DNA from: Chlorokybus atmophyticus
Taxonomy: Eukaryota > Streptophyta > Chlorokybophyceae > Chlorokybales > Chlorokybaceae
NCBI GenBank assembly: GCA_009103225.1
Contig: RHPI01002533.1
Location: 461,368-525,367 of the forward strand
Length of the DNA stretch: 64,000 bases
Direction: 5' to 3'
Made by a program: the position numbers and the translations under genes. This document shows positions 24,209 to 36,693 of the stretch, piece by piece. Each line of letters starts with the position of its first letter. Positions within the stretch are counted from its first letter, which is position 1. A model generated the notes under the pieces. The model made no database searches and was not told where the DNA came from. It saw nothing but the letters and a program-made list of their open reading frames with translations.

Positions 24209-25152
24209 GTAAGTGTGAGCAGCATGATCAAGATGTCGCACCACGGGGCTTAGCCTGTGCCATACAGCGTGCACTGAGTGCTGTGCTGGCTAATAACATG
24301 GCCAGCACTAGCGTGGTGGTTGCACAGTCAGTGCAGAGATTACGACAGCTGTGCCTGATGAGCAATGCAAAGAAACAGTCTGCAACTTGCAGTGCCATTG
24401 CAGCAAGTGCGTTGCCTGAGTTTACAGTACCAGTGGCACGGTGCAAGAAGACCACCGACAGTGAAAACTCTAACATGCAATGCACGTGCAATGAGCAATA
24501 CAGGTGACTGCTTGTGTTATATTGAACCAGCTCAGCTTCCTTGCTGTAATCGCACTTGCCATAGCACTCACCTTCTCTCTGAGACGGTCATGGTGGCAGC
24601 TTTACAGGTGGAGACCAGCGTTCAGGTGAATTGCTGGTGGTTGCTTGGTATGCTAAGCAACTCAACCCACAGCTTACGGTCACCGTACAGTGCCAGATCG
24701 CGTGTGGACACCTGCTGAACTGTACACGCAGCGGAGGTAAGGCATGCATGCATACATGCTCCACTTGGTTGCGCAGCATGTGTAAAGCAACACAGCAGCA
24801 GACTTTGAAGCAGCGCACTTTCCCTAGCGGCACCACACCAGGCCAACACACCTTCTGTCCACCTAAGTTGCTTGCAACCTCTCAGCGCTTCACTGACATG
24901 CAGCGAGCAGCAATGCACTCCGACGCAAGCAACGAGCAGCTATTTATGCATGCTGCAACAAAGCGATATCCTATTCAGCCATGGTGAATATCTGTACCGT
25001 GGACCGCGATATCGCGAATCTGGTGCCTGTACAATCTGATCAGTCAGCAAGTGATTCACTGCTTCAGAAATTTGTTCACTCTTCAAGAGTGAACAATAGC
25101 ACATAACACGCAAGTCGTGTCATTAGCGGTAGGCGTGTTGGGGTGGGTGGCG
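24209..25152. other. Divergent intergenic region (DMC1 / ZW10)
   Basis: About 940 bp separating the DMC1 start (-) from the ZW10 start (+). Promoters are expected here, but no specific element was identified. A short inverted pair (GTTCACTCTTCAAGAGTGAAC) lies near 25074-25094. Confidence 0.5.
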
Positions 25153-28100
25153 ATGACGCCGGCGGCGGAGGCAGGGCAGGCGGCGGCGGAGGCGCTGAAG
25201 GCGGCGCTGTTAAAGGCGTCTGTGTCTCTGTCCGGCGCGCCGTCGGCGGCGCAGCTCCAGGCGTGCATCGACTTCCTGCGGCAGGAGTCGGAAGTCATTA
25301 AGGAGCGGGTGCACGACACCATCGCAGATGGGTACCACCAGCAGCTTGGCGTCTTCAACGACGCTGCTCACGTACAGGTACGCACGTCTGAGTGAATACT
25401 GTGTTGTGCTTAGTTGAGTGTTTATTCCGACCATGTGGCTGCTGCAGCGGACCAAACATGCTACGTGTACTGTTAAGTTGTCAAGCTGTACTATTGTCAA
25501 GGCATGCGAACGCACTTGTGCTCTATGCTGTGTCAGATGGTCAACTGTGTCGCTGCTTATTTGCAGGAGGAGGTTGGAGACTCGCTTACTCAACTTGACG
25601 AGCTACTGACCAGTGAAAGTGGTGCCGATGAGGATGAGGAGCTGCAGAGGCTTGCATTGTCAGAGCGGCAGATCACAGAGCAGTTGCGTCAGAACGCTGA
25701 GCAACTGGAAGCGTTGAGCTTGATTGTGAGGCTGAACACTCAGCTACGCAACATCAATGTTGCAACTGGTGGCATTGATGAAACCGCCAGCGCCTTACAC
25801 GAGTTTGCCGGTGCATTGGCGTCTGCTTTGCCTGCTGCTGCAACAACGGACTCATCAGTGGATGGCAACGAGCACAGACATGTTCCCAAGGCTTTGGAGC
25901 TTCTCCGTGACAAGTACCAGGATCTCTTATCAGAAGTAAGTTGTCATACTTGCAAAGCGAACAACTGTTGTGCCTGTATTGACAGGCATGGTGTGGGTAG
26001 AGTTGACTGACATCATCTCATGCATGGTTCGCAGTTTAGGCAACGAATGGGATGGCATATCCTTTCAGTGTTTCATATCGATAAGATTCAGCGCACTCTC
26101 ACCATCAAAGCTTCGCAGTCTGGAACAGACAGCATCAGAACGTTGCTGGAAGCCGCTGCACGCTCAAATTTGCTGCCGGAGCTGCTGCGCCTAGTTGCGG
26201 ATGATGTAATGAGGACATTTGTTGAACCCCTGGCAACCACGGCAACATACATGTCGCAGGATTCAGATGTTATTTCTTTCAAACTGCAGCTTCATGATGG
26301 CGTAGCATCTCAGGTGGGTGTACGTAATTTGTTGCCAGCAGTCGCTTTTTCAGCATGTGCATTTCAGTTCAGCTAGCAACCGACTTTCTGTTGCTTCCCA
26401 TTCTACATCAGAGTCCCAAAATGAAGCTGCAAGGCATGTTCTCCAGTTTGTTGTTGTTACTGGAGTTTCTATGCCGTCATGCGGTTGCGGACACAAAGAC
26501 TGGTGCGGAGGAGCTTGGAGCCGCCCTGTGGTTGCCACTCTGCGACAAAGTAAAGGCTGGTCATCTCAGCAAGGTACTATCAAGCTGTTCTGTACAGTGC
26601 CAGTGTCACATGCCTCTGGCAATCCATTGCATGACTTGAGTTGTGTGTCTGAGTATGCTGGTTTCAGTGCAGTAACATTGCAGCCTCGCCGTGCTCATTC
26701 GCATATGCATTGTTGTAGCAACCAGCTTGTCACGTGGCAGGCGCTGGATAGCATTGCGCGCCAAGCTGCTGCATTTGATCATGCAGCTGCAATGGCAAGC
26801 AACTTTGAGACATCCGTCGAGAAGTTGGGCATCATCAAGCCTGCTAGTGGGGCTCGGCATCTCAGCCAGTATGTTGCGGACGCTGAAGTTTCCACGGCTG
26901 TCGCGCAACGGCAGAAGGTAACACACAGGGTGTCAAGACCCAGTTGACATGCATACTGTAGGTGACCCTTGTACATGTCTGCAGGTGCTCTTGAAAGCAA
27001 GGTCACTGCTGCTTGATACCAACCACTCAACTGTGCGGGTATGCAGTCGTAAACTCACAGATAGATGCCATCACCTTGTGCCATGCACCTCACAACTACT
27101 TTGTATGGCTTTGTGCAGGTGTCCGATTGCGCCTTGTCGGATGGCATGAGTGGCACATCGTCAAATGACAGTGCTTCCAAGCAACTGTCAGAACGGACTG
27201 TGCTAGACGCCGCACCAGTTAATGCATGCACTGTTTCAAGACCGTATTTCCACTTCTCACCGTGCCAAGTGAGCCGGGCGACCATTCAACTCTGCGAACT
27301 AGCCACCAGCACACTGGAGGTCAGTATTCTACAGTGCCTGCACAAGTCATAAGGTCACAATGCCCTTAGAACTGGTTCTACAGGATGCCTGCCACGCACG
27401 AGCCCGCAGCGCCGCAGTGCTGTACCGTACAGCACGTGACGTGTTTGACGTCTTCCGGGCGGTAGCACCCATTCGCGCAAGGTCCACCCGTCATGAAAGT
27501 GTCCCCCAGCTGCCAATGTTGTTCCACAACGACTGTATATACCTCGCACATCAAGCCCTAACGCTCGGTCCTAGGTGGGTGCACTGTATTTGTGTGGTTG
27601 CTACTTACGGTTCAACCAACGGATGGGTTTTAGAGTTATGTATCATATGCTTGCACAGGTTTCAGAAGCATATGTCAAAGCCTTTGTGCACATACGCCAC
27701 CTTTATAGACTTCGCCCCATACCTGTTGCGCATTGGCAAGCAAGCGTTCTATCGTCAACTGAACACGCAAGGGCAGGAGTTGGCAAAGTTGATAGATGCA
27801 CTGGAAGGTCTAGGCAACACGGATGACGAGGTGCGCTACGCGCAAGTGGAGCACGCATTCAAGCAGACGCTGCACATGATGCACAAGCTGAAGAACGTGT
27901 GGCAACAAGTGCTTTACCGCGGCACTTTGCTTGAAGCACTGGCTGCCATGGTGGAAACAGTTGCTAGCCGGCTGGTTACAGAGATTCTGGCGCTGCAGGA
28001 CATGTCAGTGGATGAAGATGAGCAGGTGTGATGAGTTGAATACGGTGGTCTGGTCCTCACTGCTACACTTGTTGCAATTGTATCTTGCAATGCATTGGTT

Positions 28101-28433
28101 GTTGTGTAACACATTCTCCTTGTCTCGCAGTTACGAAAGCTCCTGCAGTTGTTTATGGAATGCAGCGATCTGTTTGCGCCTGAGGAGGAGTCTGCAGGGG
28201 AGGCTGCTGGGGAGATGGACCACGTGTCTATCGGGGACCTCGTCCCGCACTGGAAGCAGCTGAAGCTACTCGCGGAGATGCTGGACATGGGGCTGGTGGC
28301 CATCACGGAAGCATGGGAGAACGGCACCGTCCGAGCCTGCGGCTTCACGGCGGAGCAGACAAGCAAGCTGGTGCGGGCTATTTTTTCCGACACGCAGCTG
28401 CGAAGAGACTGCCTGCGACGTATATCGGGATAG
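25153..28433 (+). CDS. ZW10: ZW10 (kinetochore / ER-Golgi tethering protein)
   Basis: Ten exons (25153-25377, 25567-25935, 26035-26313, 26412-26573, 26726-26917, 26985-27038, 27119-27319, 27384-27574, 27659-28025, 28131-28433) close in phase and encode 780 residues, matching the ~779 of human ZW10. The conserved C-terminal half is clear: FHNDCIYLAHQALTLG, then the helical QTLHMMHKLKNVWQQVL, VASRLVTEILALQDMS, VPHWKQLKLLAEMLDMGL and the final LVRAIFSDTQLRRDCLRRI. N-terminal exons are helical with QLRQNAEQLEALSLI, as expected for the coiled-coil region. ZW10 works in the Dsl1/NRZ tethering complex on ER membranes and, in animals, in the RZZ kinetochore complex; in plants the tether role (MAG2-associated MIP1) is documented. 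The acceptor of exon 5 was placed at AACCAG because the nearer TAG breaks frame. Confidence 0.9.
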
Positions 28434-29059
28434 GGGAGGGGGAGGTGTTGGTCTGATCAGCGTGATTGTTTTATAGTTGTGGCTGGCCTGGTTTTCTTGT
28501 GGGGTTGTGCAAGGGGAAAGTTGCCCTGTGTAAATCTTCTGTGCATAGGTTGAGGGTCAGCGTAAAGTGTTGAACTACAAGTTTGTTCTGATGGGTACAC
28601 CTTGTGTGAGTGCAACATATGAACACCTGGTTGTCTTGGTTGGGTTTTATCCTTTTCGGAGATGCATTTTTGTAAAACTTGTACACTGTCAGGTAAGTAA
28701 CGCATGGTGTTGGTGTTTCACCTGTAAACCCTCCAAGAGCAGTCTGGAGACTGCTTAGCGTCACTGCACAGGCACTGGTGGTCTTGCAATCAGTTGACAT
28801 AAGCAGCGCAGTTCAGTTGTGTATCACTGGCAAGCAGTGAAATCTGCAACAGCAGTGAACGACAACATCGCATCGCCATTGCCAAGCATCAAGCCCACAC
28901 AGCAGTGCACTTTCAGCCTAAGAAGTTTATTGAGGGGCGCTGCAGCACAGTAATGTGCGCCGCATGCAACTGCGCTGGCAATTGGCCGCGCACTGATGAA
29001 TGTTGGTAACCAAACTAACTAAACTTCTACAGTAGCACAGGCAAACATCCAACCCTAAC
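28434..29059. other. Intergenic region after ZW10
   Basis: No exon chain recognised. The reading frames crossing it are short and show no family resemblance. The sequence is moderately AT-rich directly after the ZW10 stop, as expected for a 3' UTR. Confidence 0.5.
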
Positions 29060-30520
29060 CCTACGTGCTGGGTAAAACGGTGGGGACGGGATGACTCAGA
29101 CTATAAAGAAGGGAAGCAAATCCTGTGAATGTGCGGAACTGTTGTTTCGAGTGTGGGTGATTGGAAGCATGATTCAGTAGGGGGTCAAGGTGATCAGTCG
29201 CACGTCCAAGCTGCGCAGCGGCGCCACCTGCCTTCTGCACCACAATGGCGAGCGCACCTGCTGCAATACACATGTCATGTGAGAGTGAGCTCTAAGAACA
29301 TACACACATGCACACGCATGCAAGTGTCTGACGCGTGCAGCAGTACCTCAGACTTGGCTTTCCCGCCGCGCATGCCGGTGGGGGAATCTGAGCCAAAGGA
29401 TGAGGGCGAGGAGGCGGCGGGTGAGTGCGAGCCGAGCAAAGATGCGGGTGAGTTGGGTGCGGACAGGGTGCTCCCGCCGCACGCTCTCAATCGCGCCCTC
29501 ACACGCAGCCTCTCTCGCGCGTGCTGCTCCAAGCTGCTGCTACCCAACCCGCTCAAACACCCTGCACTACCCCACTCCCCGCTGCCGCTTGAAGACAGCA
29601 GCGCTGGCGGTGTCATCCTTAACTGCATCGCAAAGAGGTTGGATAAGTAGTGCATACACGCGCACGTGCGCACAGTTATTGCAATTGTATCTGTGCAATG
29701 TCACTCTCAGTCACAGCACACACCTGTGCTTCAAGTGTGTCGCAGAGGGCGCTCTGATCGACGTGCGTGGTGATGAGGCGGGGTCGTGCTGGCGCGGGTG
29801 CAACGGGCATCGCAAGCGGCTGTCAACACAGAGCATCACTGCGTGTGTAAGTACAAGCAGCAGAGACTTGTTTTTGCAGCATAAAACGTTGGGGATGGAT
29901 TAGGATATGAGTTAACACCTCACCTGTGCGGGGTAGGTGGGTCCCGAGAATGATGCCGAGGAGGCCGACGAGGACGTGATCGGCGCGTGGGTGGGGTGAT
30001 GGTATTCAGCGCGGATGGACAGCGGCACGGCGGCCATTGTAAATGTGAAGGAGGGCGAGGGCGTGGTGAGCGGGAGAGATGCGGGGGACGGGCTTAGCAT
30101 CACCGCCACGCCCTTGACTGTGATATACAAAGCACATTCAGGTTATTGTTGTAATTCATGCTCTGTGGTGATGCTTGCAACCAATGACTTATTGCTGGCG
30201 TCAGGCTCGAGCCCTATGAACACACTAAGTATACATAGTTCATGTCAAGTATACATAGTTAATGTCCTCACTGTATGTATTAGCTTACGATTGGCGTAGT
30301 CAATGCCAGTCGCAAGGCACATCATGCTGATGACCCATGTCTCAACCAGCCAATCGACAACGTGAGTGCTTGCAGCCGCGAAGTTACGGCTGCAGCAATG
30401 CCAGCGTGACGTGCTGTGACATGGTGCTGGTAATCTTACCAAGCGGGTGGCTGTCCTGCTCACCCACCGCCGCCGCCGCCAGCTCCTTGACCTCGATGTG
30501 CTCCGTTTCCTTTCACACAC
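29060..30520 (-). CDS. Uncharacterised multi-exon gene candidate
   Basis: I do not recognise this gene. On the minus strand an exon around 30124-29936 ends GPTYPAQ at a GTGAGG donor. It joins in phase 0, after a CAG acceptor inside CTGTTGACAG, to an exon of about 29831-29736 encoding PLAMPVAPAPARPRLITTHV and DQSALCDTLEAQ before a GTGTGT donor. A further block (29620-29390) reads KDDTASAAVFKRQRG and then, in the same frame, ESVRREHPVRTQLTRIFARL, but two TAG codons lie between. The likely last exon (29280-29061) ends LGRATDHLDPLLNHASNHP. The codon pattern and splice signals suggest a real or recently decayed gene; the start is unknown. Confidence 0.35.
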
Positions 30521-30774
30521 ACTCGCTACAACAAAGCACGCTGCTTCACTGGGGTAATCTGGCTTAGTCTAGACTACGCCGCCTACTGTAGAAGAAGCCC
30601 AAAGTGTAGTGTATGCTTCCTCCTATGGTGCTCTCTCCCTGGCCTGGTACGGCCTGGTCCTGGAACTACTTGTATGCCCCGCTAGTGTGCTGGTGTTGTC
30701 ACACGGATAGGATGAGTGTTTAGTCAGAGGCGGCAGCGGCGGTGTTGGTCAGAGCGGATCGGACTAGAGCAGTT

Positions 30775-30875
30775 TGTCGGGTCTAGGACTGAGAGAGAGT
30801 AGACCGGACCAGGCCACGGCCGGACCAGGCCAAAGACTAGGCTCACGACCAGGACCAGACCAGGCCAGGTAGTGA
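30775..30875. repeat. GACCAGGCC-rich imperfect tandem repeat
   Basis: The word GACCAGGCC or close variants occurs about five times in 100 bp (CCGGACCAGGCCACGGCCGG.., ..GACCAGACCAGGCCAGG). It is also palindromic in parts (CCTGGTACGGCCTGGTCC upstream at 30642-30660). The 30521-31950 stretch otherwise contains no recognised gene; a 207-codon open frame at 31096-31719 has composition typical of chance ORFs in GC-rich DNA. Confidence 0.6.
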
Positions 30876-31962
30876 GACCAAAGAAGGCCATCCATCAATG
30901 ACCGGACGACCCGACCCAGGTCCATGCTTAACGCCGGTCGTTGAGAGCAAAGCAGCAGCGCCGAGATGGCAGCAAGCACCAGTGTTGTCCGGTCTGAATG
31001 CCGCTGTCGACCGGCAAGTTAGGGGCGACGTCACGTGACGGTCGAGGGGAGGGACATAAGATCTAAAAACGAGAGCAGAGCGGAGAGCGAGAGACTTGTT
31101 TCGCGCGAATAATAAGTCAAACAAACAAAGTCGCCGCCGGAAGGAAAAGGCACACCCACAAACATTCCGAAAGGTAAGGAAGGGATGCTGCACAGCTTCC
31201 GGAAGTGACGCAGGTACATTGTCTCTAACAGAGTGGTTCAACCTAGCTAGGCCCTGCATGCGTGAGGGCGGTGGCCGCAAGTGCCTGAGAGCTTGGGATC
31301 TCATGCTCCGTCCAGACCCTTCCAAGCCCTGGCCGCTGCGGCCACCATGCAGGCTGGCTGCCCAGCTGTCAGGATGCTTGCCGTCACATGGATGTTGCTG
31401 TGATCGGCGCCGCCCAGCAGCATCACTGACGTCGGCAAGAAGAGCCGATTGCGACAGCTCGCAGGCATGGCGCCTGCCACCGGGCTTATTGGGTCACACA
31501 CACACGCCTGTGTGCTGCAGCCGTGGCGCACAACACCGTGACTTTGCCAGGCTACTCACGCCTGCTTGCTTGCCACGAGCGGCATCAAGCAACGCAGAGT
31601 TTGTCAACACGCACGTGGTACAAGTAATTGCTCTGTCTTTGCGACAGGCGCTCTGCGCTCTTTATTATCGTTGCCACTGCCGTGGCCATTGCGATATGGC
31701 GCTCGCATCTGCTAACTAACTGGCCCACCATTGAGACTCATTGCACCTCTTCTCCCACGTAGCCAGATAGTTGTCACTGACGGCGTCAATGCAACAGCCT
31801 GGGCCTGGTAGAGTGCTACAACGCATCCAGCTGTTGCAATGACATGTGCATATATCCGTCGCTGAGGTGCAAGACTACTACTTGTAAAAATGCATTCAAT
31901 TGCCAAGTCGGACTGACTTTGCTCATTGCTGCTTTTGCGTGCTTTCTAATCTGAGGAGCAGG

Positions 31963-33365
31963 TGCTGCGAGAGGTCCTGGACGCCCTGGATGCGTCAACA
32001 CTTGGCTTCCCTCTTGGACTCGCCAACCTCTCGCGCCTCTTGCCTTGGTGCACCACGAGTGGCTGCCCATAAGAGCGTTTGTTATTGAGAGCGATCCGGT
32101 CAGTGTGTTGGCATTAATGCCTTGCTTCATGCAGTGTGCCAGCACAACCCACAGTGCATGCGCGTGTATAGCTGTGCACACACGTGCTGAGTATATAGCC
32201 TGCAGCGGTATTTGTTCTGAATTCTGGTCATGGCTGTGGGTGCACACTCATACATAAACGCCTCCCTTGTCCACAGGCAATGGGTTGTTCACACTTGTGA
32301 CCACACATAAGACACATGCACACATTGCAGCTTGCTGCATTGCAGCAACAATCTCCTGTGAGTGAGGAGATTAATAATCATGTCCATTACGCGATTCAGT
32401 CGTTCCGCTCAAAGATGCATGGATGCGTCAGCGTATATTCGATATATACGTCACATCCCCAGCGATCATGTGGACGCAAAGCTGCTGTACTGATATAAAG
32501 ACTGCTCAAAGTGCTTCGTTGACAACATCCACTATTTTCTTGTAATTGGGATGCTGGTGAGCCCGTCATTGTGTGTACGTGCACATGCAATACTACCACA
32601 GGGTCAGGCACGCGCACATGCACGCGTACATTCTGATTCCAATGACCAGCATCTTATGCACAATGTGCTGAACTTGTGGCATGCAATGAAGGTTTCGATT
32701 ACTACTCTGGCACATACACGGAGAGTGAAGTGATGCAAACCTGTTGCCTGTCGCGAAACACATCAAGTATGTGGTAAGCTCTACGTGCATTGTCAATGTC
32801 ATGCTTAACATCTCAGCAGCTGATTTGAGTTGGCTTTACCCACAGCATGATAGCGCTTTCAACCTGATCACAGCTGAGACTCAGGTTCAACACGCAAATC
32901 TATGACGCACTTCTGGTTGACGTTGGTGACAACGGTGCAAGCGCGCAGTCCATGTTCTTGCGATTGGAAGAGGTTGATTTGACGGCATGGCTGAGTGAGA
33001 TGTTTGCAGAATCGCGTCCTCAACCTTCGCACGCATTGCGACAACATGCTATTGGTTGACATATGCACCTGAACCGCCACTTGGCGGGTTTTTTAGTGTT
33101 TGTCCACCTTGCATTCAAGTTGTTGTGAACCCTGTACAGGCAGCTGCCATCAAAAGCAGGTAACCAAGGCGTTACTGAAGAGGAGCATTTCAAATTCGAG
33201 CTGCTGATAGTGGATGCATTATCTGTTGGCTTCAGCAAGTACATCATGGTCATAATTGACCTTCAACAACAGCTCGTGCCGTCTTGCAGCACGTATAAAG
33301 TTGAAGCTGCTGATATCGGTTGCCATAACCACCTGGGCACAGTTACGCCTGAGGAGGTGGGCTGA
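31963..33365 (+). CDS. Uncharacterised gene fragments
   Basis: Several short stretches look like exons but could not be joined. After a GAGCAG acceptor at 31963 comes LREVLDALDASTLGFPLGL. At about 32341-32440 there is QQSPVSEEINNHVHYAIQSF. At 32880-33059 there is QIYDALLVDVGDNGASAQSM continuing LRLEEVDLTAWLSEMF to a TGA. At 33150-33365 there is NQGVTEEEHFKFELLIVDAL then SVGFSKYIMVIIDLQQQ to a TGA. The hydrophobic-charged patterning is protein-like and all lie on the same strand, so this may be one gene, an unspliced or decayed gene, or mobile-element debris. Confidence 0.3.
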
Positions 33366-35128
33366 GCGTTCTTGAAGTTGTCCACATACGGGAAGCTAAG
33401 TCCAATGACACCGTGCACATTCGAGCTTAGCTTTTTGAATCTGAAGAGCTTCACGGGTGCTGACCGCAATTTCCCAGGCGTGACTGCGCGCAGTTGGAGA
33501 TGGCAATCAGAGCTAGCATCGCCGTAGACTAGAGATCAACTATCAAAACATGTGTGACTGTGCGTAAATGCCTTTTCCCACATGTTGGATACATCGAAGG
33601 GCATATTCTTTGTCGGAAAGTTGATAAGGCCCCAAGAGTCATTGTGGTTGTTGCGCCCTGCCTACACTACTTACCTTGCTGGTGTGTATCCATGTCTGAA
33701 TGGAAATGTTTGAGTGTTATTTGCCATTGAGAGATGTAACCTATATGTATATGTGTCAATTTGTGTACCACACACGCGCAACCATGCGGATGTATCTGCA
33801 GACGGATACCATACTAGCCAGCAGGCAACAAACGGTATAACAGAATACACCAAAGAGCTAGGGGTTTGACGCAACTAAGTGCAAGCGGGGGCAGCGGGGG
33901 TGGTTTACGACGCTGCAGCAGGACATGCTGGTGCTGACGCTGGAGTACTATGTGCATGGCAGCGCCGTATTTATGTACACACTATGCCCACATCGTAAAA
34001 ACTCGTAATCACCTCACTCAGGTGCAGTCAAAAATAGTGCAAAGTCATGCATTATAATCTTACACTTCATGCATGCTGGTGCTGTAATCCATTTCGTGTT
34101 GTAGTTGGCGGGCATATTGCTACCCATCTACCAAGGGCCAGCCGACGGAACGGAGAAGAAAAACAGGCGGTATAAGTATACATACAAAGAGTAGGGTAGC
34201 ACAGGTACACATCTACTTGACGCTACTTGCGTCACACGCACTGAAACTATACTTGTCTTTTGCATCCCACTTGTACAGCGTGTCCACTCCGCACTCCACT
34301 CGCTCAAGTGCTGGAACCCAGCACCCATGACGCAAAGCTTGAACACCACCTGAATGCACCCAAGTCATCTACTGCTTCCTCACGCTGGGCAAAGCGCAAC
34401 CTCCAATATGCAGCACACATCACATGGAATGCGCACCTTCGGCAAGTGCTGGCACTAGAATTATTGAAGAACACCAATCCACCGACACAAGTCTCATGGC
34501 ATAATATGTCGCAGGTGGTGGCGTTTGGAAAGCAACCACGGTTGCTCGCGGAAGCATGTAGCATCACTCCAAGGCGCTTAAGAGCTGAGCAAGCTTTGAG
34601 CGGAAAAGCTGCACCTTGGATGCTTGTAAGCAAAGGACCAAACCCACAGACTGCAAACTTTTGTCCTGCAAACAACAACAATTGCCAAGGGCAAATGAGG
34701 TGCGTTACAACTGTCTGTGACACGCAACATGCAAATTCTGATCAGTATGCGGAGGCAGTAGACTTACAGGAGCCGTGACAGAAGGGAGCGGAAAGGTGAA
34801 GGACCATGTTGCCAGCTGCCATGACAATACATATGTCAGAAACAAACAAACAATTGGTGTGAACTATGCAAGTGCACTGCAATGTAGCCAACATCTTGAA
34901 GCGGTACAAAATCAACCATTGTGCCATGGAGACAGGTTGCAATGCATTGATACAACACGATGTGCACTAACATGCTACAAAGATGGTAAAGTATGGTGTA
35001 CCTCTTGGAACACTTGATCTTCAGGCTTGATGTATATGACCTCTTCAGTTGCCTGCTTGGTCTGTCCACAAGGAATCGCAGCAAGTAGAACGATGTCAGC
35101 ATCATCACAGACCACCCTTCATGTAGCA
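33366..35128. other. Gene-poor stretch with one unsupported 172-codon ORF
   Basis: No family resemblance was detected. The longest open frame, 34260-34778 (+), begins MHPTCTACPLRTPLAQVLEP and contains no recognisable domain. It is listed only so the stretch is accounted for; it may be chance. Confidence 0.4.
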
Positions 35129-36478
35129 TCATGCACGCAGCACCTTCTTGCTCTTCTTCAGCTTCTTGGCTTGATCAGCCTTCGGCGCATTGTCACGCAG
35201 GACGCGGGTCATGATGATGTACTGATCGAACTTGAATGCAGCCCTGGCTTCCGGTGTAGGCTGCATATACACAGCATCATCATCATCATATGCCACTGAC
35301 TCACCAGTCAGGCTGCTTGTGTTCATTTGCACAACAGGCACCATCGACTCAACAAAAACACCAGCAACATGTTTGCAGCATATAGATAAATGTTAGACAA
35401 CAAACAATGCTCACTTCGTCTTCTGTAGCCCAACATATCTCATCAAACAGTGCATCGTGCAAAGGCGAGACCAGCTCCGGAGGGCAGTTGACCACGCGCT
35501 CACTGACAATGAGGCCGGTCTTTGGGGCAGCCAGCGCCGCCTGAAGCTGCTTGCGAACGTCCTCTTCCTTGCACGCCTTCAACATATACTTCCTCACATC
35601 CTTGATGCAAGCTTGCTCCTGCGGCAGAGAACAAACACAAATGGGTTTACAAGTTAAGTTGAGACACCGTGTAGTGTGCTAAGTAACTAAGTCCACGCAT
35701 CGCACTTTGTGCTTGCATAGGTTCAGGGCGGTGATGAAGCCGAGAGGCCCGTCATCTTCATCATCGTTGTCAGCCGTCTTGATGATTGTCCCAACCGTGC
35801 TTTGACCCTCGATAAGATCTGCCATCCCGCCGATGTCCCACTCTATGTCGCCCAAGTAGCGTCTCAACAGCGCTTTGATACCATGGTAGTCGCCGGGCTT
35901 CGGGTCGAAGAACTCAAAGTCCACATTGATCTCACCCTGACAAATGACACAGCTAAATGCGACTGATGTTGAGAGCATGGCAAGCATGGAGCTGGGAGCA
36001 TGCACTGAGCCAAAGTGAAAGCGCATTTTCGCAAAGGTTCTTGCTGTACAGTGCTCAGCACATTGCATAAGTGGCTTGTTCGTCATGCAGGGCACTCTAG
36101 ATTGTCGTGGTGACAACGACATGCAAGCAAGCATATGTTGTAATGTTTTGCGACATGTTGTACTTGCAACAAACGTTCCCTTTCCCGTAAGCCGGAAGCT
36201 GAACGCAAACCGTTAGAGTTCATAGACAGGCAGCTTACCGCGCTTGGCAAGCTGCCGGTGTCGTCATCATCGGCTTCTTCTTCATCGTTCTCCTCATCGT
36301 CCTCCTGCTCCTCATCGCCACTAGGCTCCTGTTCAATATCCGCGGCCGGCCCAGCAGCTTGCTGCTCGGCATCCACTTCCTCAGCAGCCTCTGCCTCGTC
36401 CTCCTCTGCATGCCCCGCAGCTGCCGCCCTTGCCTCCCTGGCTTTGCGCTTAGCCGACTCCCGCTTCCTCTTCCCCAT
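35129..36478 (-). CDS. BCCIP/BCP1-family nuclear protein
   Basis: Four exons (36478-36239, 35936-35706, 35618-35415, 35347-35129), phase 0 at each junction, give 297 residues, near the ~283 of yeast Bcp1 and ~314 of human BCCIP. The N-terminus is basic (MGKRKRESAKRKAREAR) and then strongly acidic (DEEQEDDEENDEEEADDDD). The conserved core follows: INVDFEFFDPKPGDYHGIKALLRRYL, ADLIEGQSTVGTIIKT, GFITALNLCKHK, CPPELVSPLHDALFDEICWA. It ends with a basic KKLKKSKK tail. Bcp1/BCCIP acts as a ribosomal protein uL14 chaperone and in nuclear export and genome stability. Its start is 215 bp from that of the divergent transporter gene. Confidence 0.9.
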
Positions 36479-36693
36479 AACCGCTTATAGTTTAGCTTAG
36501 CTTAGCTCACAGCCACCGCCGCACAGCCGCACAGCAACGCAGCCAGCCACCCTGCCGCCGCCCTCGCCGACAACCTCGCCAGCAATGACGACGACAATAC
36601 GCTCAGTTGCAGTAAAAATCTTCTCAGGGCGTCGGTGGCGGTGGCGACGGGCTGGAGGGGGTGAGGGTCAGGCCTGGTGCTGGTGGTGGTCGC
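36479..36693. promoter_or_regulatory. Compact bidirectional promoter between BCCIP and the transporter
   Basis: Only 215 bp separate the two divergent start codons (BCCIP ATG ending at 36478 on -, transporter ATG at 36694 on +). The interval is GC-rich with no clear TATA box, though a TAGCTTAGCTTAGCT triplication lies at 36492-36507. A shared promoter is inferred from spacing alone. Confidence 0.5.

Noticed and set aside
29390-29620. TAG read as glutamine (alternative code, as in some ulvophyte algae)
   Set aside because: Well-supported genes here (ZW10, DMC1, DRM, ERMP1, RPC6) contain no internal TAG, and BCCIP-type and ZW10 frames end on normal stops, so recoding is not supported.
31096-31719. 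207-codon open frame on the plus strand
   Set aside because: Cys/Arg/Pro-rich composition typical of chance frames in GC-rich DNA, no domain, no splice context, and located beside a simple repeat.
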